From positions 1,314,501 through 1,378,500 of the forward strand of contig NC_059558.1 in the NCBI RefSeq assembly GCF_905220415.1: a DNA stretch of 64,000 nucleotides. The letters run 5' to 3'. Below are positions 1-12,487 of the stretch, one piece after another; position 1 is the stretch's first letter; every line of letters starts with the position of its first letter. The notes under the pieces were generated by a model. The model had not been told where the DNA came from. It made no database searches and saw nothing but the letters and a program-made list of their open reading frames with translations. Origin of the DNA: Colias croceus. Taxonomy: Eukaryota > Arthropoda > Insecta > Lepidoptera > Pieridae. The translations under genes were made by a program, and so were the position numbers.

Positions 1-337
1 CAGCCGCAACCAGCCTCCTTGACGATGGGAGCCGGGCAATGGAACGGGGATTTAGTCCATTGTCCGGTGGGATGAGGCGGCGTGAGACGTGTTCCGCTCA
101 CGCCACTCCATGAGGGTAGAGCTGGCAGGCTCTTAGCTTGTTTGGGCCCGGCGACGGGCTGCCGCTGATGGGGTCACGGATGAATTCTACACATACCCGT
201 GGCCCTGTCGCTGATGTGGCTTGACGGAACACAGTGGGGTTTTGGTCGGTAGGAATCCGACATAACCCACGGCCTCTTCCCCGGAGGCCGTGGGTATCTA
301 TGCAAGATTTCCCCACTAAAAAAAAAAAAAAAAAAAA
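1..337 (+). mobile_element. 3' end of a poly-A tailed retroelement, cut by the window edge
   Basis: GC-rich block unlike the AT-rich flank, ending in a run of 20 A at 318-337. Just before the tail lies an 11-bp perfect stem (266-276 with 284-294, CCCACGGCCTC/GAGGCCGTGGG, 7-nt loop), the kind of 3' hairpin seen in non-LTR elements. Small reading frames here are not convincing proteins. The family is not identified; the call rests on the tail, the stem and the base composition. Confidence 0.5.
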
Positions 338-1283
338 GGGTATTTCTGAACCCAGACTCGAGAGAATCTGGGACTAACAACTCAGTCTCTATATAAGTTA
401 AACCAGTAGCCATATTCGATACTAAAAATGTAATTTGCGTAACTTAACTTCAATAATATTGCCTATCGTGGTCACGGTACATGCTTTGATTCATTATAAT
501 CGTTTTATTACAAAGAATGCGTGAAATGTTTTTATACTTTCTGAAGAAATTTCAATGCACTACAATAGCAGTACAATATTAAAAAAAAAAACTGAATCAA
601 AACAGACAGAGCCATTCTTTCGTGATAGAGTCACAAATTTTGCAAAAAGAAAATGATTGGGGGTACATAAACGGGTATCATATACGTATATATAAATGAA
701 GTCATGAAAATATTACCCCACTGAAAAATTTCTAATTCATTTTTAAATACAAATAATTGTAATTTGTATGTACTCGGAGGACTATTAAGTTTTTGGAGGT
801 ACTAAGTTCGTTTGTTTTTATCGCAAAATAATCTTGAATAGTTGCTTATTACGATAGGTGGAAAAGCCATAGAAATATTGAGTACTGTATTTTTTATATT
901 CATCTCTTTCATTTCATCAGGAGAAGTCATAACTTGGTAGTTGACCTGGATCATGATAGTTCATCGTACTACTTATATATTGTAAACGATAGCTAGTGCA
1001 CATGTTTTTATGTATGTCCAACGAGTTTCCTATTTAGCTGCTAACCCACTTGTTCAGAACTGGTCGAGTTTTCTGTGCCCTGCGTTTCACATTATTTTCA
1101 TTGCGTTTATAGTAATTTCTAAATGTCACTGAGGTTTATTTTATACATCTGCATGCCTAGTTTATGTCTAATATATTAACTATCTTCAATTGGTAGTGCC
1201 TAGATTTGTAATTGTAAAAATACACGTCTTTGTGTGCTCTAACAAAGTGTATACTGCCTAAAATTTCATCCAAATCATAATGA
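338..1283. other. Non-coding stretch, nothing recognised
   Basis: AT-rich sequence without a convincing reading frame on either strand. The segment at about 763-805 (TTTGTATGTACTCGGAGGAC...) recurs at about 2661-2703, so it belongs to an unidentified dispersed repeat. Confidence 0.6.
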
Positions 1284-1720
1284 TTTTTTTTTTTTTTTTT
1301 TTTTTTAATGTTATGGGAAGGCAAACGAGCGGACGCACTGCCTGGTGGTAAGCAGGTTGCGTCGCCCATAGACCATAACAAAGGTTATGGTTGTTGCCTA
1401 CCAGAGTAGGATAAGGGGGAACACGGAATTAAATAATATATAAAAAAAAATAATGAAGCGGAAGCTATGCGTGGAGTGGCGGGAATTTACTGGCCTTTTA
1501 AGAAACGATATGCTTTTTTCTTAAAATTTTCCAAATCATAGCTCCTAGGAAACACGGCAGGTGGTAGATTATTCCAGAGCTTACAGGTCCGTGGAAGAAA
1601 AGTGCGAGTGAATCGCACTGTGGTGCTCCGCCAGCCATCCAGGTGGTGAGGATGGTAAAGATTGATAGTATCTATACGCAGACACGGGACATGTGACAAC
1701 TGCTATGCATGTAAATAACG
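1284..1720 (-). mobile_element. 3' fragment of a non-LTR retrotransposon (LINE), minus strand
   Basis: A run of 23 T (1284-1306) is the poly-A tail read on the opposite strand. Further in, the minus strand codes the last ~70 residues of a LINE polyprotein (1699 down to 1487), with the motif KLWNNLPPAVFPRSYDLENF. This resembles EWNNLPASVFPRNYNLDLF at the end of the larger LINE at 4956-6175, so both belong to the same broad clade. The element is severely 5'-truncated and inactive. Confidence 0.8.
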
Positions 1721-3314
1721 ACTTAACGATTAGTATATAATAGTGTACAAACGCTATTGTTTACCCTGTAATCCAATGCAGCAAAGACTTTGAAACTTGA
1801 AGGGTATTAGCAATCGATGAATCCTATAAAACGATTTGCCACGGCGCCAATTGCCACTGGACGTAGGCCAATATTATTGTATTACGTCACTATACGTGGT
1901 ATATCAACAAACGGGCGCGAATCGAGTTCGTGGTTTTTTAGTACCGCGACAGCGACTACAGTTACATGACGTTTGTCGCGCCAATCCGCAATTCGAATTT
2001 CGAATCGAACGAAACGAGCAAATAAATGTTTGAGTGCCAGTGTTAAAAAGGTTTTTTGAAAGAGTTTTTAGTGTTTATTTTTTCTGTGATTTGTTCATGG
2101 CAGCTTTTTGGATTGTTTTCTTTTTTATTATCTGTGCGGTTGTAAATATGTAGAAATAAAATGCGAGATTAGGTATCGATGCATTTCAATGGGTGATAAG
2201 AATGTTATTTCGAACGAATAAGAAAACGCGTAAAATGTTGTAATTCTGAGCTGGTTTGGTCACGAAAGATTAAATCATAGCCGTAAATAAGAATGATTTG
2301 AATTGCGGTTAAATATTTATTTTCCTTTTCGCGATTTAAACGTGTTTTACCTAATCGCTAATGGAAATAACTTATCTTTTTGTACGTATGTTTTTCGGAA
2401 TAAAATTTAGAATCGTTAAACCATAGGTACATTATGAATTTAAATATATTTAATTATTTACATACTTAGTAATATTGTTACGCTATGAAAATAAGTATTG
2501 TAGAGAGTAGAGACCATATTATAAATTTAAATGTTTTCGGATTATTTTATTCGTATAGAAGTATTGATACCAAGTGGCCAGTTGTTAATTTTATTAGGGA
2601 TTCATTTATGGCGAAAATAAGTGAAATTTTCGTTATAAAAAAAGTGAATTTAGTCTATGGATTTGTATGTACTCGAAGGACTATTAAGTTTTTGGAGGCA
2701 CTAAAAAAAGTGAATTTAGTCTATGGACTCTATTTCCATAAACTACTCTATCCTTAATAGCGCAAGAGCCCCATTTTCTCATCATCTAACCAAAATTCAT
2801 TTCAAAACCAATTTTTATCCGCTTTTTTTTAAATAATGTCTCCTCTTTTATATTTTCACAATAGAATGTGACTCTAGCATGTACATACAGTTTATCATTA
2901 CAGTATAAACTTATCAATAATATCAATATAGGTAGCCATAAAATAACAATTGATTATTATCGCTGCAATTCGATGCATGTAATATCTTATCTGATAAAGT
3001 ACTATTCGTTATTTCAATTATTTGTACTGCTAATCCCGATATCCTTTGATAAACTGTTGAACTTTTATTTGTATAAATGTTGCTAAATTTTGAAGAAAAT
3101 GCTGAAGGGAATTTAAAGAAGCGTCGAAGATGACTCTCAACCGTGTCTCTCTTGATTTAATACTTAAAAAAATGTTTTATTGGAATAATAGATTAAACTT
3201 ATACAAAAAAAAATATGAATATAATCGCATTTGCAACATACATAGGTATAATCATAAATATGCATAAATGCATGTAAAAAATTGCGTGAATACAGTTTTT
3301 GAGTTTGAGTTTAT
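1721..3314. other. Non-coding stretch with short direct repeats
   Basis: No gene seen. The motif GTGAATTTAGTCTATGGA occurs twice close together, near 2645 and 2709, around the second copy of the 763-805 repeat. The open frames at 1836-2033, 2485-2757 and 2868-3086 are short, AT-driven and lack splice or promoter context. Confidence 0.5.
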
Positions 3315-3476
3315 ACTCATAAAAAGCTGGAGAGTTTGTTACTTTGTATGTTTGAACGTGGTAATCTCAGGATCTACTAGTCCGATTTGAAAAATTCTTT
3401 CGGTGTAAAAAAGGCTAAAGGCTTATATAGCATTACGCTAAGACCAACAGGAGCGAAGCCGCGTAGCGCAGCTAGT
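3315..3476 (-). repeat. Dispersed lepidopteran repeat, 'CTAGCTG...TTGGTCTTAGCG' type
   Basis: Contains ACGCTAAGACCAACAGGAGC and ends GCGCAGCTAGT. The same unit recurs at 9625-9777 in this orientation and at 6189-6375 and 50934-51130 in the opposite one. Ends in CTAG(T), as Helitron-like or short LINE-derived repeats of Lepidoptera often do; the exact class cannot be decided by eye. Confidence 0.6.
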
Positions 3477-3624
3477 AAATTATAAACCCTTTAAATTAAT
3501 AAAAAGACGTATGTAGGTATGTATTGTGTAATATTTACAGGAAGTATTACTCATAGAATGCATGTGTAGGACGTGAGTGATCTCTAGGTTTTTTTGTTCT
3601 CAACTATCTGGATTATGACATGTT

Positions 3625-3800
3625 TAATCTTAACTCAAACGCAGACATTTATTGAAGTGAAACTTCTTTAGGCTCGTTGAGAGTAACATTTCATGGTCGC
3701 GTCATGGCAATACCGTCACGTAATGAAGTAAGGCGACGATTTTGGTAGTTTTTTCTGACACGTGTCATGACAAGTTTCACTTCTGACACGTGTGCTCGGC
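3625..3800 (+). repeat. TTTCACTTCTGACACGT repeat, copy 1
   Basis: Runs from a GTGAAACTTCTTTAGG end, through GGTCGCGTCATGGCAATACC and GGCGACGATTTTGG, to TTTCACTTCTGACACGTGTG. Related copies lie at 30015-30165, 35125-35255, 43640-43785 and 58940-59090, with fragments at 39405-39440 and 49730-49790. The ends GTGAAACTTC and GAAGTTTCAC are inverted repeats, which suggests a short non-autonomous DNA element. Family not named. Confidence 0.6.
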
Positions 3801-3819
3801 ACACGCTCTTTTTTATTTA

Positions 3820-4006
3820 ATTAGACTTCTTCTAGAAGCAATTTTAAATCGTCATAACATAGTTTTACCAGTTTTACCATTTATCTAAATTATACTATTA
3901 AAATTGACACACGAGTCCCAAAGTGAATATTTTTTCTATTAGAATTGAACCCATGACCTCTGACGTAATACCCGGCTATTAACTAGAAGCGCCACTATCT
4001 GAATCA
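3820..4006 (-). repeat. SINE-like repeat with tRNA-like promoter boxes
   Basis: The left part (AGACTTCTTCTAGAAGCA...) matches a second copy at 31938-32045. On the minus strand the right part has GGGTTCAATTC (B-box-like, near 3942-3952) preceded by TGGCGCTTCTAGTTAA (A-box-like), the order expected of a tRNA-derived SINE head. Whether the two halves are one element or two adjacent ones is not clear. Confidence 0.4.
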
Positions 4007-4135
4007 TATTTTTTATTGGAAACAATATTTTTAACCGACTTAAAAATAACCTAACTTTTTATAAGTCCTTGGCGGTTTCTATTACTAAACTATTTATGCA
4101 ATCAAGAAATTGTGACGAATCCTTCCTAGTCCTTG

Positions 4136-4362
4136 ATATTATAAATGCGAAGGTTTGTGAGGATGGATGCATGAGTATGTGTATGTATGTTTGTTACTCT
4201 TTCACGCAAATACTACTGAACCGATTACAATGAAATTTAGCACACATGTAGAGCCCAACTTGGATTAACACAGAGGGTAAGTTTTTTCCCGCAAATCCCA
4301 TGGGAACGGGAACTATGCGGGTTTTTCTTTGAAAACACGGGCGAAGCCGCGCGCGTTGCAAA
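4136..4362 (+). repeat. Dispersed repeat, 'ATTATAAATGCGAA...GGGCGAAGCCGCG' family
   Basis: Begins ATATTATAAATGCGAAGG, contains ACCGATTACAATGAAATTT and ends ACGGGCGAAGCCGCGCGCG. Other copies or fragments are at 6812, 28778, 46222, 49810, 49930, 52322, 55766, 59406, 60850 and 63095, in both orientations. The abundance and the CTAGT end fit the non-autonomous Helitron-like/short-element repeats common in Lepidoptera. Confidence 0.6.
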
Positions 4363-4955
4363 TTATCTTCGTCTGCTCTACATAAGTTGTTTTATTTTTT
4401 TTTGTCATACATTATTTTAAATCTTTATAAAAAAGCACATACATCGTGACACATTTGTTTCAATTCGTATCAATGGATTTATCGTCCGTAACTGTAGCTA
4501 ACTGTACGAACAGGTTTCTGTTACCGCTTTTTAAATTTTAATTAAAACCGGAAACGAGGATCTACTTTTTGCGAACAAAATTGATTTAGTGCAAGCTGTA
4601 AGCGGTATATTTTACGCTACTTACGAAAGATGGATTTATACTGGTAAAATCTTTGATAACTCGTAAAATAGCAGCGTAAAAAATATTTATTGATATTCCA
4701 ACTACGTAACGTATAGGAACTTATTTCAGAAAACGACTCTACTCTTTTATATTAGGTAAAATGGAAATAACACTGATTTATAATGGAATTCGACCTCGGC
4801 TCTAACATATTATGAATTTACTAAAATATAGTTGATTTGAAAGAATACAGTAACCGAATGTGGTTTTTAAGTGAGATTGAATTTCAATATTATTCGATAC
4901 TGTATTTAACAATGACTGGCTTTTCAACACTAACGCTAGGTACTTATGAAATTAG
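4363..4955. other. Non-coding stretch, nothing recognised
   Basis: AT-rich, no repeat motif in common with the rest of the window and no coding signal. Confidence 0.5.
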
Positions 4956-6141
4956 TATACTTACGTTGTTTCTCTCGACATCTCCAAAGCATTTGACAGG
5001 GTCTGGCACAGCGGTCTTATCAACAAGCTTCCGGCATTTGGGATCTGTCCAGGTCTGTGCAATTGGATATCTGACTTTTTGGATGAGCGTTCTATTCGAG
5101 TGGTAATCGATGGTTGTTCGTCGGATCAATTGCCACTAAACGCCGGTGTTCCTCAAGGGTCGGTTCTGTCTGCAACTTTGTTTTTGCTTCACATAAACGA
5201 CTTGTTAGGTCCTAATATATACGCGTATGCGGATGACAGCACAGTTGTAGACAGTTATACGTCCGAAACGCAGATAGGCAATAAAGTGTTGGTGGAACAG
5301 AGAGAGGCTATGGTCGAGCGGTTGAATCTTACATTAAAATCGGTCTCTAAATGGGGTGAAGCTAATTTAGTCGGGTTCAACTCATCAAAAACACAGGCTT
5401 GTCTGTTTACAGCTAAGCGCACTGGTTTCGGTCTAACACCTAGTTTTCAGGATGTGTCCTTGAATTTATCCAACGAGCTGGAGCTTCTAGGCCTAACACT
5501 CTCTTCTAGCCTGAATTTCAAGAGCTTCATTGAGTCCAAAGTACAAGTTGCAGCTAAGAAGCTCGGAATACTTTCTAAGGTGAGGGAGTTCTTCACACCG
5601 GAACAGCTCTTAAACCTATACAAAGCCCAGGTTCGCTCCGGTGTGGAGTACTGCTCTCATCTTTGGGCAGGGGCAGCTAAATATCAACTCAACGCTTTGG
5701 ACTCCATCGAAAAACGAGCGATTAGACTCATTGGAAACGAATCCTTAACCGCATGCAAACTGTATAGTCTAGAACATCGTCGGAACGTAGCCAGTTTGGC
5801 GGTTTTCTACAGAATCTTTCACGGCGAATGTGCTGAAGAACTGCATAACCTGTTGCCAGCTTCTCCTTTTTATCATCGAGGGACTCGACGCCGGGCCGGT
5901 CTCCACCCTTATGTCATCGACATCCCTCCCATACGCACTAAGCGTTTCGCTTCTTCCTTTCTTATGCGTACTAGTAAGGAGTGGAACAATCTTCCGGCTT
6001 CCGTTTTTCCCAGAAACTACAATCTGGATTTATTCAAGAGAAATGTGAATAGACACTTATTAGGCAAACATGCTCCATCCTAGACCACGCTTGTCGCTTT
6101 CCATCAGGCGAAGCGATGGTCAAATGCTTGCCTAATCCTTA

Positions 6142-6175
<34 letters not shown>
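4956..6175 (+). mobile_element. 5'-truncated LINE with reverse-transcriptase domain
   Basis: Non-LTR retrotransposon, Jockey/CR1-like by its motifs. The frame is open from about 4965, upstream of the first Met at 5079, to the stop at 6081-6083. In order it shows LDISKAFDRVWH (palm motif A with the catalytic Asp), AGVPQGSVLSATLF (motif B), YAYADDS (motif C, the two metal-binding Asp), a GLTLSSSLNF thumb region, an RSGVEYCSHLWAG segment and the C-terminal EWNNLPASVFPRNYNLDLF. A 31-A tail (6145-6175) closes it. Fingers and endonuclease are missing, so it is a dead-on-arrival 5' truncation. The palm shows no stop or frameshift, so the insertion looks fairly recent. Confidence 0.9.
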
Positions 6176-6178
<3 letters not shown>

Positions 6179-6188
6179 GTATATTTAG

Positions 6189-6375
6189 TACTAGCTGTGC
6201 TCCGCGGTTTTACCCGCAGTGCTCCGCTCCTGTTGGTCTTAGGGTGATGAAATATAGCCAATAATAACCTTCCTCGATAAATAGGCTAAGAACACCGAAA
6301 GAATTTTTCAAATCGGATCAGTTCCCGAGATTAGCGGGTTCAAACAAACAAACTCTTCAGCTTTTTATTATAAGT
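6189..6375 (+). repeat. Dispersed repeat, 'CTAGCTGTG...TTGGTCTTAG' type
   Basis: Starts ACTAGCTGTGCTCCGCGG directly after the LINE tail, contains GCTCCTGTTGGTCTTAGGG and AAATCGGATCAGTTC, and ends near AACAAACAAACTCTTCAGC. Opposite orientation to the copies at 3315 and 9625. Confidence 0.65.
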
Positions 6376-6811
6376 TTTTATCTTATTAGTTACTCAGTGT
6401 ATTATTCAATAAAAGTATTATATCCAATGCTTCGTCGTTCGTCGACCGTCGACTACCTATATAAAAAGACGCCTTAAATTTTTGTCAATGTAGAAATTAT
6501 TTCTTATCCTCTAAAATATCTTCCCTTAAAAGAACTTCCAATTAAACGGAAACAATGCTTTCAAAATTGTTACTACCGATCGTTAAATGTATTTTATTTA
6601 TATACGGAACCACTTAAAGCAAGCGTGCTCTCCAACTTATTTATATCCGCATAAGCCAATAAATCATCCGACCTCGCGTTTGTTACCAAAACAGTTCAAA
6701 TGACATCACTTTAAGTTTTACGATTTGTAAAAACATTGCCTCTACAACCTTGGGCTTAGCTGACATCACTATTATCTAGAACTTAATGACGATAAACAAC
6801 ATTATCTTTAA
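6376..6811. other. Non-coding stretch, nothing recognised
   Basis: No coding signal and no repeat shared with the rest of the window. Confidence 0.5.
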
Positions 6812-6979
6812 TATATATCTCGTGTCACAATGTTTGTCTTTAATGGACTCCTAAACCACTTAACCGATTACAATAAAATTCGCACACCATGTGCAATTCG
6901 ATCCAACTTGAGAGATAGGATAGTTTAAATCTCAAATCGTTTTAGAGAAAGCGGGCGAAGCCGCGGGCGGTAAGCTAGT
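6812..6979 (+). repeat. Dispersed repeat of the GGGCGAAGCCGCGGGC family
   Basis: Begins ATATCTCGTGTCACAATG, contains GGACTCCTAAACCAC and ends GGGCGAAGCCGCGGGCGG then TAAGCTAGT. A close relative lies inverted at 28778-28985 and direct at 49930-50097. Confidence 0.65.
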
Positions 6980-8399
6980 TTTATATATTATCTTTTTCAA
7001 TCTAGTATAGTAGCAGGTAAATGGCCAAGCGTTTGTAAAATTGCTCTCTACATCCGTTGATGAATTTTAAACGCACGATTTATCTTTGTCCCCAATAAAC
7101 ATATCAGCAAACAATTATTTTTCGGGTATCTTCGTTCTTATATCCTTAATTCTTCCAGTGGCATTATCATCAGTAAATGTAAGGTTTTCCTTAAAATCAA
7201 TGCTATACAATTTATAGAACATACTGGTACCAATAAGCTCTTTTTGTTTTCTAATTTGCCTCGATGCGTTGTGTTAAAGTGTGTCAATATTGCACCCGAT
7301 TGTTGTTACATCCTCAAATATTGTTATTTCTATTTATATATATTAACAGCATACAGATTTTGTCCCCTATCCTGTATTGTGGTCAGATCTATCAGCTGAC
7401 CTTGGCCAATTCAACGAGTTGACTCTGACCGCGCGTGCTATAATTTACTTATTCACTTAAATTACAAGAGAATATTGGATTGCCACCAATTTGATACTTA
7501 TTTTTATATTGTGAGTGATTTTTTTCTTCGAGTTTTGGCGAATCTATGGTTTCATTAGCGGTTATCTTAGTTGTAATTAGCAGGTAACTGCGATTTACGT
7601 ACGCGTTTAAGTAAACATAACCTTTATTCATGAACTGATTAAAATTCAAGAAACAGTTAATTTAATTGAAGATTGTCACAATATCGCAACGAAAATCGCA
7701 CCCAAATTCGATAAGTCACAATATCGCAACAAAAATTGAATCCTAATTCGTCAAGTCGTTTCTGAGATAAGCGCGAGGAAACTGTCAGTTGAATAGATTT
7801 TTTTTGTTGCAAATGGAAATTTATACACATTTTATACGATAGGTACTTGTCCTGTTGCGATTTTATTAGGGCTTAAACTAATGTTACTTTTGAACAAGAT
7901 TAATGCCCAATGGAAATGGGTCGTTATTTCACAACTATTGTTTATAAAGATCGTCTGGTATAAAAGTGGCAGTTGTATGGGCAAATTGGCAGCTGATCTG
8001 TGTACCGTGCCAGACTATTTATAATCGCACGCGACATTTAGTCTGTCTGTATGTATTGTTTGATAACATGTGTGTTTTGCTGATAATAGGTTGGATAGGA
8101 TTGAAGATGGTGATAGTTGGTTTAATTTGTGAAGCTGGTGCCTGAAAAAGGTGATCGTAGAGCTTGTACTTTAAAGACAGCAGACTCCTTATCCTCCTCC
8201 ATACGAAATTTAAGGAGAGAAGAAAATAGTTTCAATGATTATTTCCAAAAACTTACAATTAACATAATACGGACAATATTAAAATTTTTGCTTCCTGATT
8301 TATAAATTATGATTTGAACTTTCATTTCTAGAAAGTAACGATAAATGTGAAACTTGTGTTACTAGTGTCTGTGTTTTTCTGTAAAATAATGTTAAATTG
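6980..8399. other. Non-coding stretch with one small tandem repeat
   Basis: No gene recognised. At 7675-7755 a 40-bp unit (GTCACAATATCGCAAC...AATTCG) is present twice in tandem with a few substitutions. The 66-codon minus-strand frame at 7449-7649 has no supporting context. Confidence 0.5.
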
Positions 8400-8700
8400 G
8401 TATTATTTACTTACTACCCAGCGGCTTTGCCTGCCTAGTTAAAGAATAATCCTAATAGTTCCTGTTCCCGTAAGATTTCCGGGATTAAACCCAAATTTGA
8501 AGTAAATCCATGCAGTACTTTTTGAGATTAGCCCGGACATATATATATACAGTCAAACAGACAAAAATTCTAAAAACTATGTTTTTGGCTTCGGTACCTA
8601 TTGTAGATCACGCCACTAGTAGGTATTCTTTCAAAAAAAATATTCAATGTACAGTTTTGACTTTCCTACGATTTTATTATATGTATAGATTTTTCAATAT
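8400..8700 (+). repeat. Dispersed repeat, first of two related copies
   Basis: The 3' two thirds (CCATGCAGTACTTTT, GACAAAAATTCTAAAAACTA, CAATGTACAGTTTTGACTTT, GATTTTATTATATGTATAGA) are repeated at 61740-62060 in the same orientation. The intervening (ACAG/ATAT)n tract differs in length between the copies. Class not determined. Confidence 0.6.
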
Positions 8701-9624
8701 ACCACCACCAGTTCTTATATAAATAGATTTTTGTTAACTAACGTATATTACCAAGGCCACACTCCTATGACTTCATGTGGTCATCGGTTTTCGTGAGTCA
8801 AGGCCAATGATATAAGCGGAATAGTAATTAGTTGGAACGTTTCGAATGAAAATTACGGCCGGTGCATTGTAATAACTTTTTGATATATTTTTGATATAAG
8901 AGAGGTGACAGGTTGTAAAGAAAGGTCGATGTGGAAGTAAAATTTGCGATTTTAATGTGGATTTAGAAGTTGAGGCTCATTCTGTCTATCTGCATTTCAA
9001 TTTTTTTCCAAAGTAGTGTAGTAGTTCTAGTAAAAGAGAAACAAAAGCACACATAAGTACAAACTTCCGGAACTGTACATATTTATATTATTGATAGATT
9101 ATTATCCAAACAAACAACGATATTTCTTACAAGTTATATTGATAAGCTTTATAAACACTTGAGTATTGTTAAAAATAAACTCTTTCTATAACAATTAGGT
9201 AAAACATGACTTTACCGATGACTTTACGTAGATGTCAAGGACTTATCGATCCGAAACTTTGGTGTGTTACTCCATACCCATTACCCGCATAGTGAATTAC
9301 ACTTTACATTATTTAGTTTCATGATAGATAGGTTTAACTTTAAAACATGAGAAAGGAACATAAAAAGTCTAGTTGTATTTTTATGAATTCGTAGATCAGA
9401 AAATGGTAATACATTAAAAATGGAAATACTCAAGTTGACTATAGGTATAAATTCCAAGATATTATTTTATTATCTGTAACACTATTTATTTGAATAAATC
9501 GATATATCGCGCAAACATCATTGCTTAGTAACAAATATAAAAAAAGAAATGTTCTAATGCTTGACCCTATTATAGACGTAAACTGCAAGAAAAACACTTT
9601 GAATAAATCAATTTATACAATTAT
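8701..9624. other. Non-coding stretch, nothing recognised
   Basis: AT-rich, no coding signal or shared repeat. Confidence 0.5.
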
Positions 9625-9777
9625 TATAAAGCTAGTTTGTTTGTTTGAACGCGCTAATCTCAGGAACTACGAAAAATAATTTCGGTGTTTGATAGCCCGT
9701 TTATCAAGGAAGGCTATCATCACGCTAAGACCAATAGGAGCAGAGAACTGCGGGTAAAACCGCGGGACACAGCTAGA
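9625..9777 (-). repeat. Dispersed repeat, 'CTAGCTGTG...TTGGTCTTAGCG' type
   Basis: Contains AAACCGCGGGACACAGCTAG and ACGCTAAGACCAATAGGAGC. Same orientation as the copy at 3315-3476. Confidence 0.6.
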
Positions 9778-12370
9778 GTCAATTTAAAAATACAATATTT
9801 ATTATTGAAACTTCATACAAGTAATCTAAGTAGATTGTACGACCACTAAGCGTTTTACATTTCCCAAATCCGATTACTATGCGAGTACGCGACTTTTCCT
9901 TTTAAATAGAGCGTTGCAAAGAATTCTGTATATATTTAACAATAAGTGCTACTTGTCGGTAATTGGCGTTAATTATTAACATATTGTCTTACTTCCCGAT
10001 TCAGAGGAGATTCTTGATTAGACTCTTCTTTGAATATCTGTGGGATCCACAATAACATCATGATCATTTGTATACAATTATGCGATATTTATTTAGCCTA
10101 TTACAGAAACGTAAATTTTAATTACGTCACACAGAGGTTAAATTTTAACCCCAGTATTATAATTCTAAACATTCTAAGTGTATTGCCTCCACATATGTCT
10201 ACAATATTAATTTATCTCCCGTCTTTTATCTAATATTTTGGAAAATAAAGTTATTGTTTTATCCTCTATATCGATATTCTATCTTTGGAAATACTCCTAG
10301 TAAATCAATCTTATGATAACCGTTATAATAATGTGAAACACGTGCTCTTAATTATTGCTTTTAACTTAATACTTTTCACGTGGCTATGGTTTAATAATAA
10401 TCTCTTTATCTAGTACCATCGCATCGTCGTTTGTTTATGGTGTATTTCTATATTTTATACTGTTTATGTTTATCTGTGTTAATTCCGAAACACAGTGCTG
10501 TAATTTCTTAATGATCAAAATCCGAATTAAAAGAAGATTAATTTTTCTATTTACCTGGCGTCTTTTCTTTGTTTCTCTTGCAAAGAAAACGTATTTGACC
10601 CTTCTATAAATAGTTTTATGTCTACGTTGATAGCTTGAATAATATTGTACTTACATCACACCTCATAAAATCGTACGACGTTATAAAATGTTATTTTTAT
10701 TTAAAAACACCTGAAGTATACGATCGATGCAAGAGACCGGTCATTGAACTCCGAAAATTCAGTACATTGGTTGTTTTTGCGACGAATTCACCAGTGCATG
10801 CTTCGCTGAATAGAAAAGTAAAAAATACATAATGATATAACCGATTGCAAAACCTAGATCGTTTTGCTGATTAATGTATCAAATAGCGTGAATATTAATT
10901 ATAAAATGGTCATTGTATTTAAATAACCTGATTAATTGGTCCAAACAAATTTAAACCTGGCTTTCAATCCAAAAAATAGCAAGCTTCACACTTGGTTGTT
11001 CTTATTCTAGAAAAAGTTATGCTCATATCGTTAAGAATATAAAAATAAACAAAATTATTCAAAATGACTTTGTTTTATCTAAAAATATAAACAGTGAAGA
11101 CCACGCGATAACATTTGATAAAGTGGTCGATCGTATTTTATCCGTAACGTTACATAAATCATGTGTCATTTTCATGTTTATATTTACGTGCTAATGTGAA
11201 AATTTTATATACATGTATAATGTATTGACATTTAATTACAATAGCTATGTATTGTACAATGTTGTGTTATATACGCTTTTGGTGTACCTCAAGGTCATGT
11301 TCTGAGGCCATATTATAATTGCCATTGCAAACTTATATTTAATTGAAAACGGACAAGACATACGAATGTCATACACAATTTTTTTATATCTTTACTATCA
11401 AACTTAGCAGTAAAATCTATGAATATAGGAGTAATATTTACGTTTTAAATTACCTATTACTAATCTTCGTTATGTGTATAATCAGAGTATCAATAGTTGT
11501 AATGGAATGAATGTAATGCATTTAAACGTTACTTCGTCTAACGATAATTAGTTTGTTTAAACTCAGACTAAAATAGTTCATGAAGATGAAAGATAAAATT
11601 GATGAACATCAATTTATAAACAGCTCATAATTATAATGAGGAAAGGTAATAAATAGATCGGATGAGCATGTAGCGTTCTAAAATTGTTTATTTTCGGCGA
11701 GTTACTTATGGGTTTAGATAGTTGGATGCGTCCTGTTTTAATTAAACAAAATTACAAACATTGAAAAATTCCCAGTTTTGCGATGTATTCTTTTATCGAT
11801 AAAAGGTATCATCACATAAGTACATCACACATCCTAGCATCGATTCGTATTATTAAAAATATATTTCCAAATAACTAATAATAGTTATACGTCTGCTATA
11901 AATGGTAATAAAATTAATTATCGTGATAAATATTATCTTTGTTTATACTATAAGCACGTACAATATTATTATTTTCTAACGTATCCTCACTTCAGCATAA
12001 TATTAATTGAAAATTGTTGATGTAGGTTAATTTATTAGAGGAGATTAGAGAATTTGAATTGCAAATAAGTAGTGCTTACAAACGCTACTATACTATTCAG
12101 CCTGTCGTACTCACATCAAAGCTATTGAAATGCAAGTGTCAAGAGCAGGGTCCCCCTTTGCTGATGGTTTAAATAAATGTGTCACATTCTCCCATGCAAT
12201 ATTCACACTTATCACCTCGTCCCATGACCCATTTTTACGTGGACAAAAACAATTGCTCCATTTCAGCACCGCATTAGATTGCGCGCGCATCCTTCGAATA
12301 TCGAATGGCCAAGTCATTTTCCTAACCTCAAATAACCTTAAAACAGCTGTTGTATTTTCTAAATATGCGT
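9778..12370. other. Non-coding flank upstream of the internal promoter
   Basis: No convincing gene. A short relic at 11283-11330 reads FGVPQGHVLRPYY, like motif B of a LINE reverse transcriptase, with nothing coding on either side. 12111-12372 is open on both strands (80 and 68 codons) and less AT-rich than its surroundings; it may be regulatory sequence next to the promoter, not a gene. Confidence 0.45.
11283..11330 (+). mobile_element. Relic of a LINE reverse-transcriptase motif
   Basis: The + strand reads FGVPQGHVLRPYY, matching the (G)VPQGSVLGP signature of non-LTR reverse transcriptases. Only about 15 residues are recognisable, so it is a heavily decayed insertion or chance. Confidence 0.3.
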
Positions 12371-12487
12371 AATAATACGTTTCGGAGCTAACGCTGACCG
12401 CGTGAGGACGCGTCGGGAACGATTACGAAATGATTTAATTTTGGAACCGGCGATATTACAACTTACGTTTTTTTCGTCTAGTTTCAT

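Noticed and set aside
12111..12372. Small gene open on both strands upstream of the promoter
   Set aside because: No homology, no splice sites in phase with shot and equal openness on both strands; better explained by base composition of a regulatory region.
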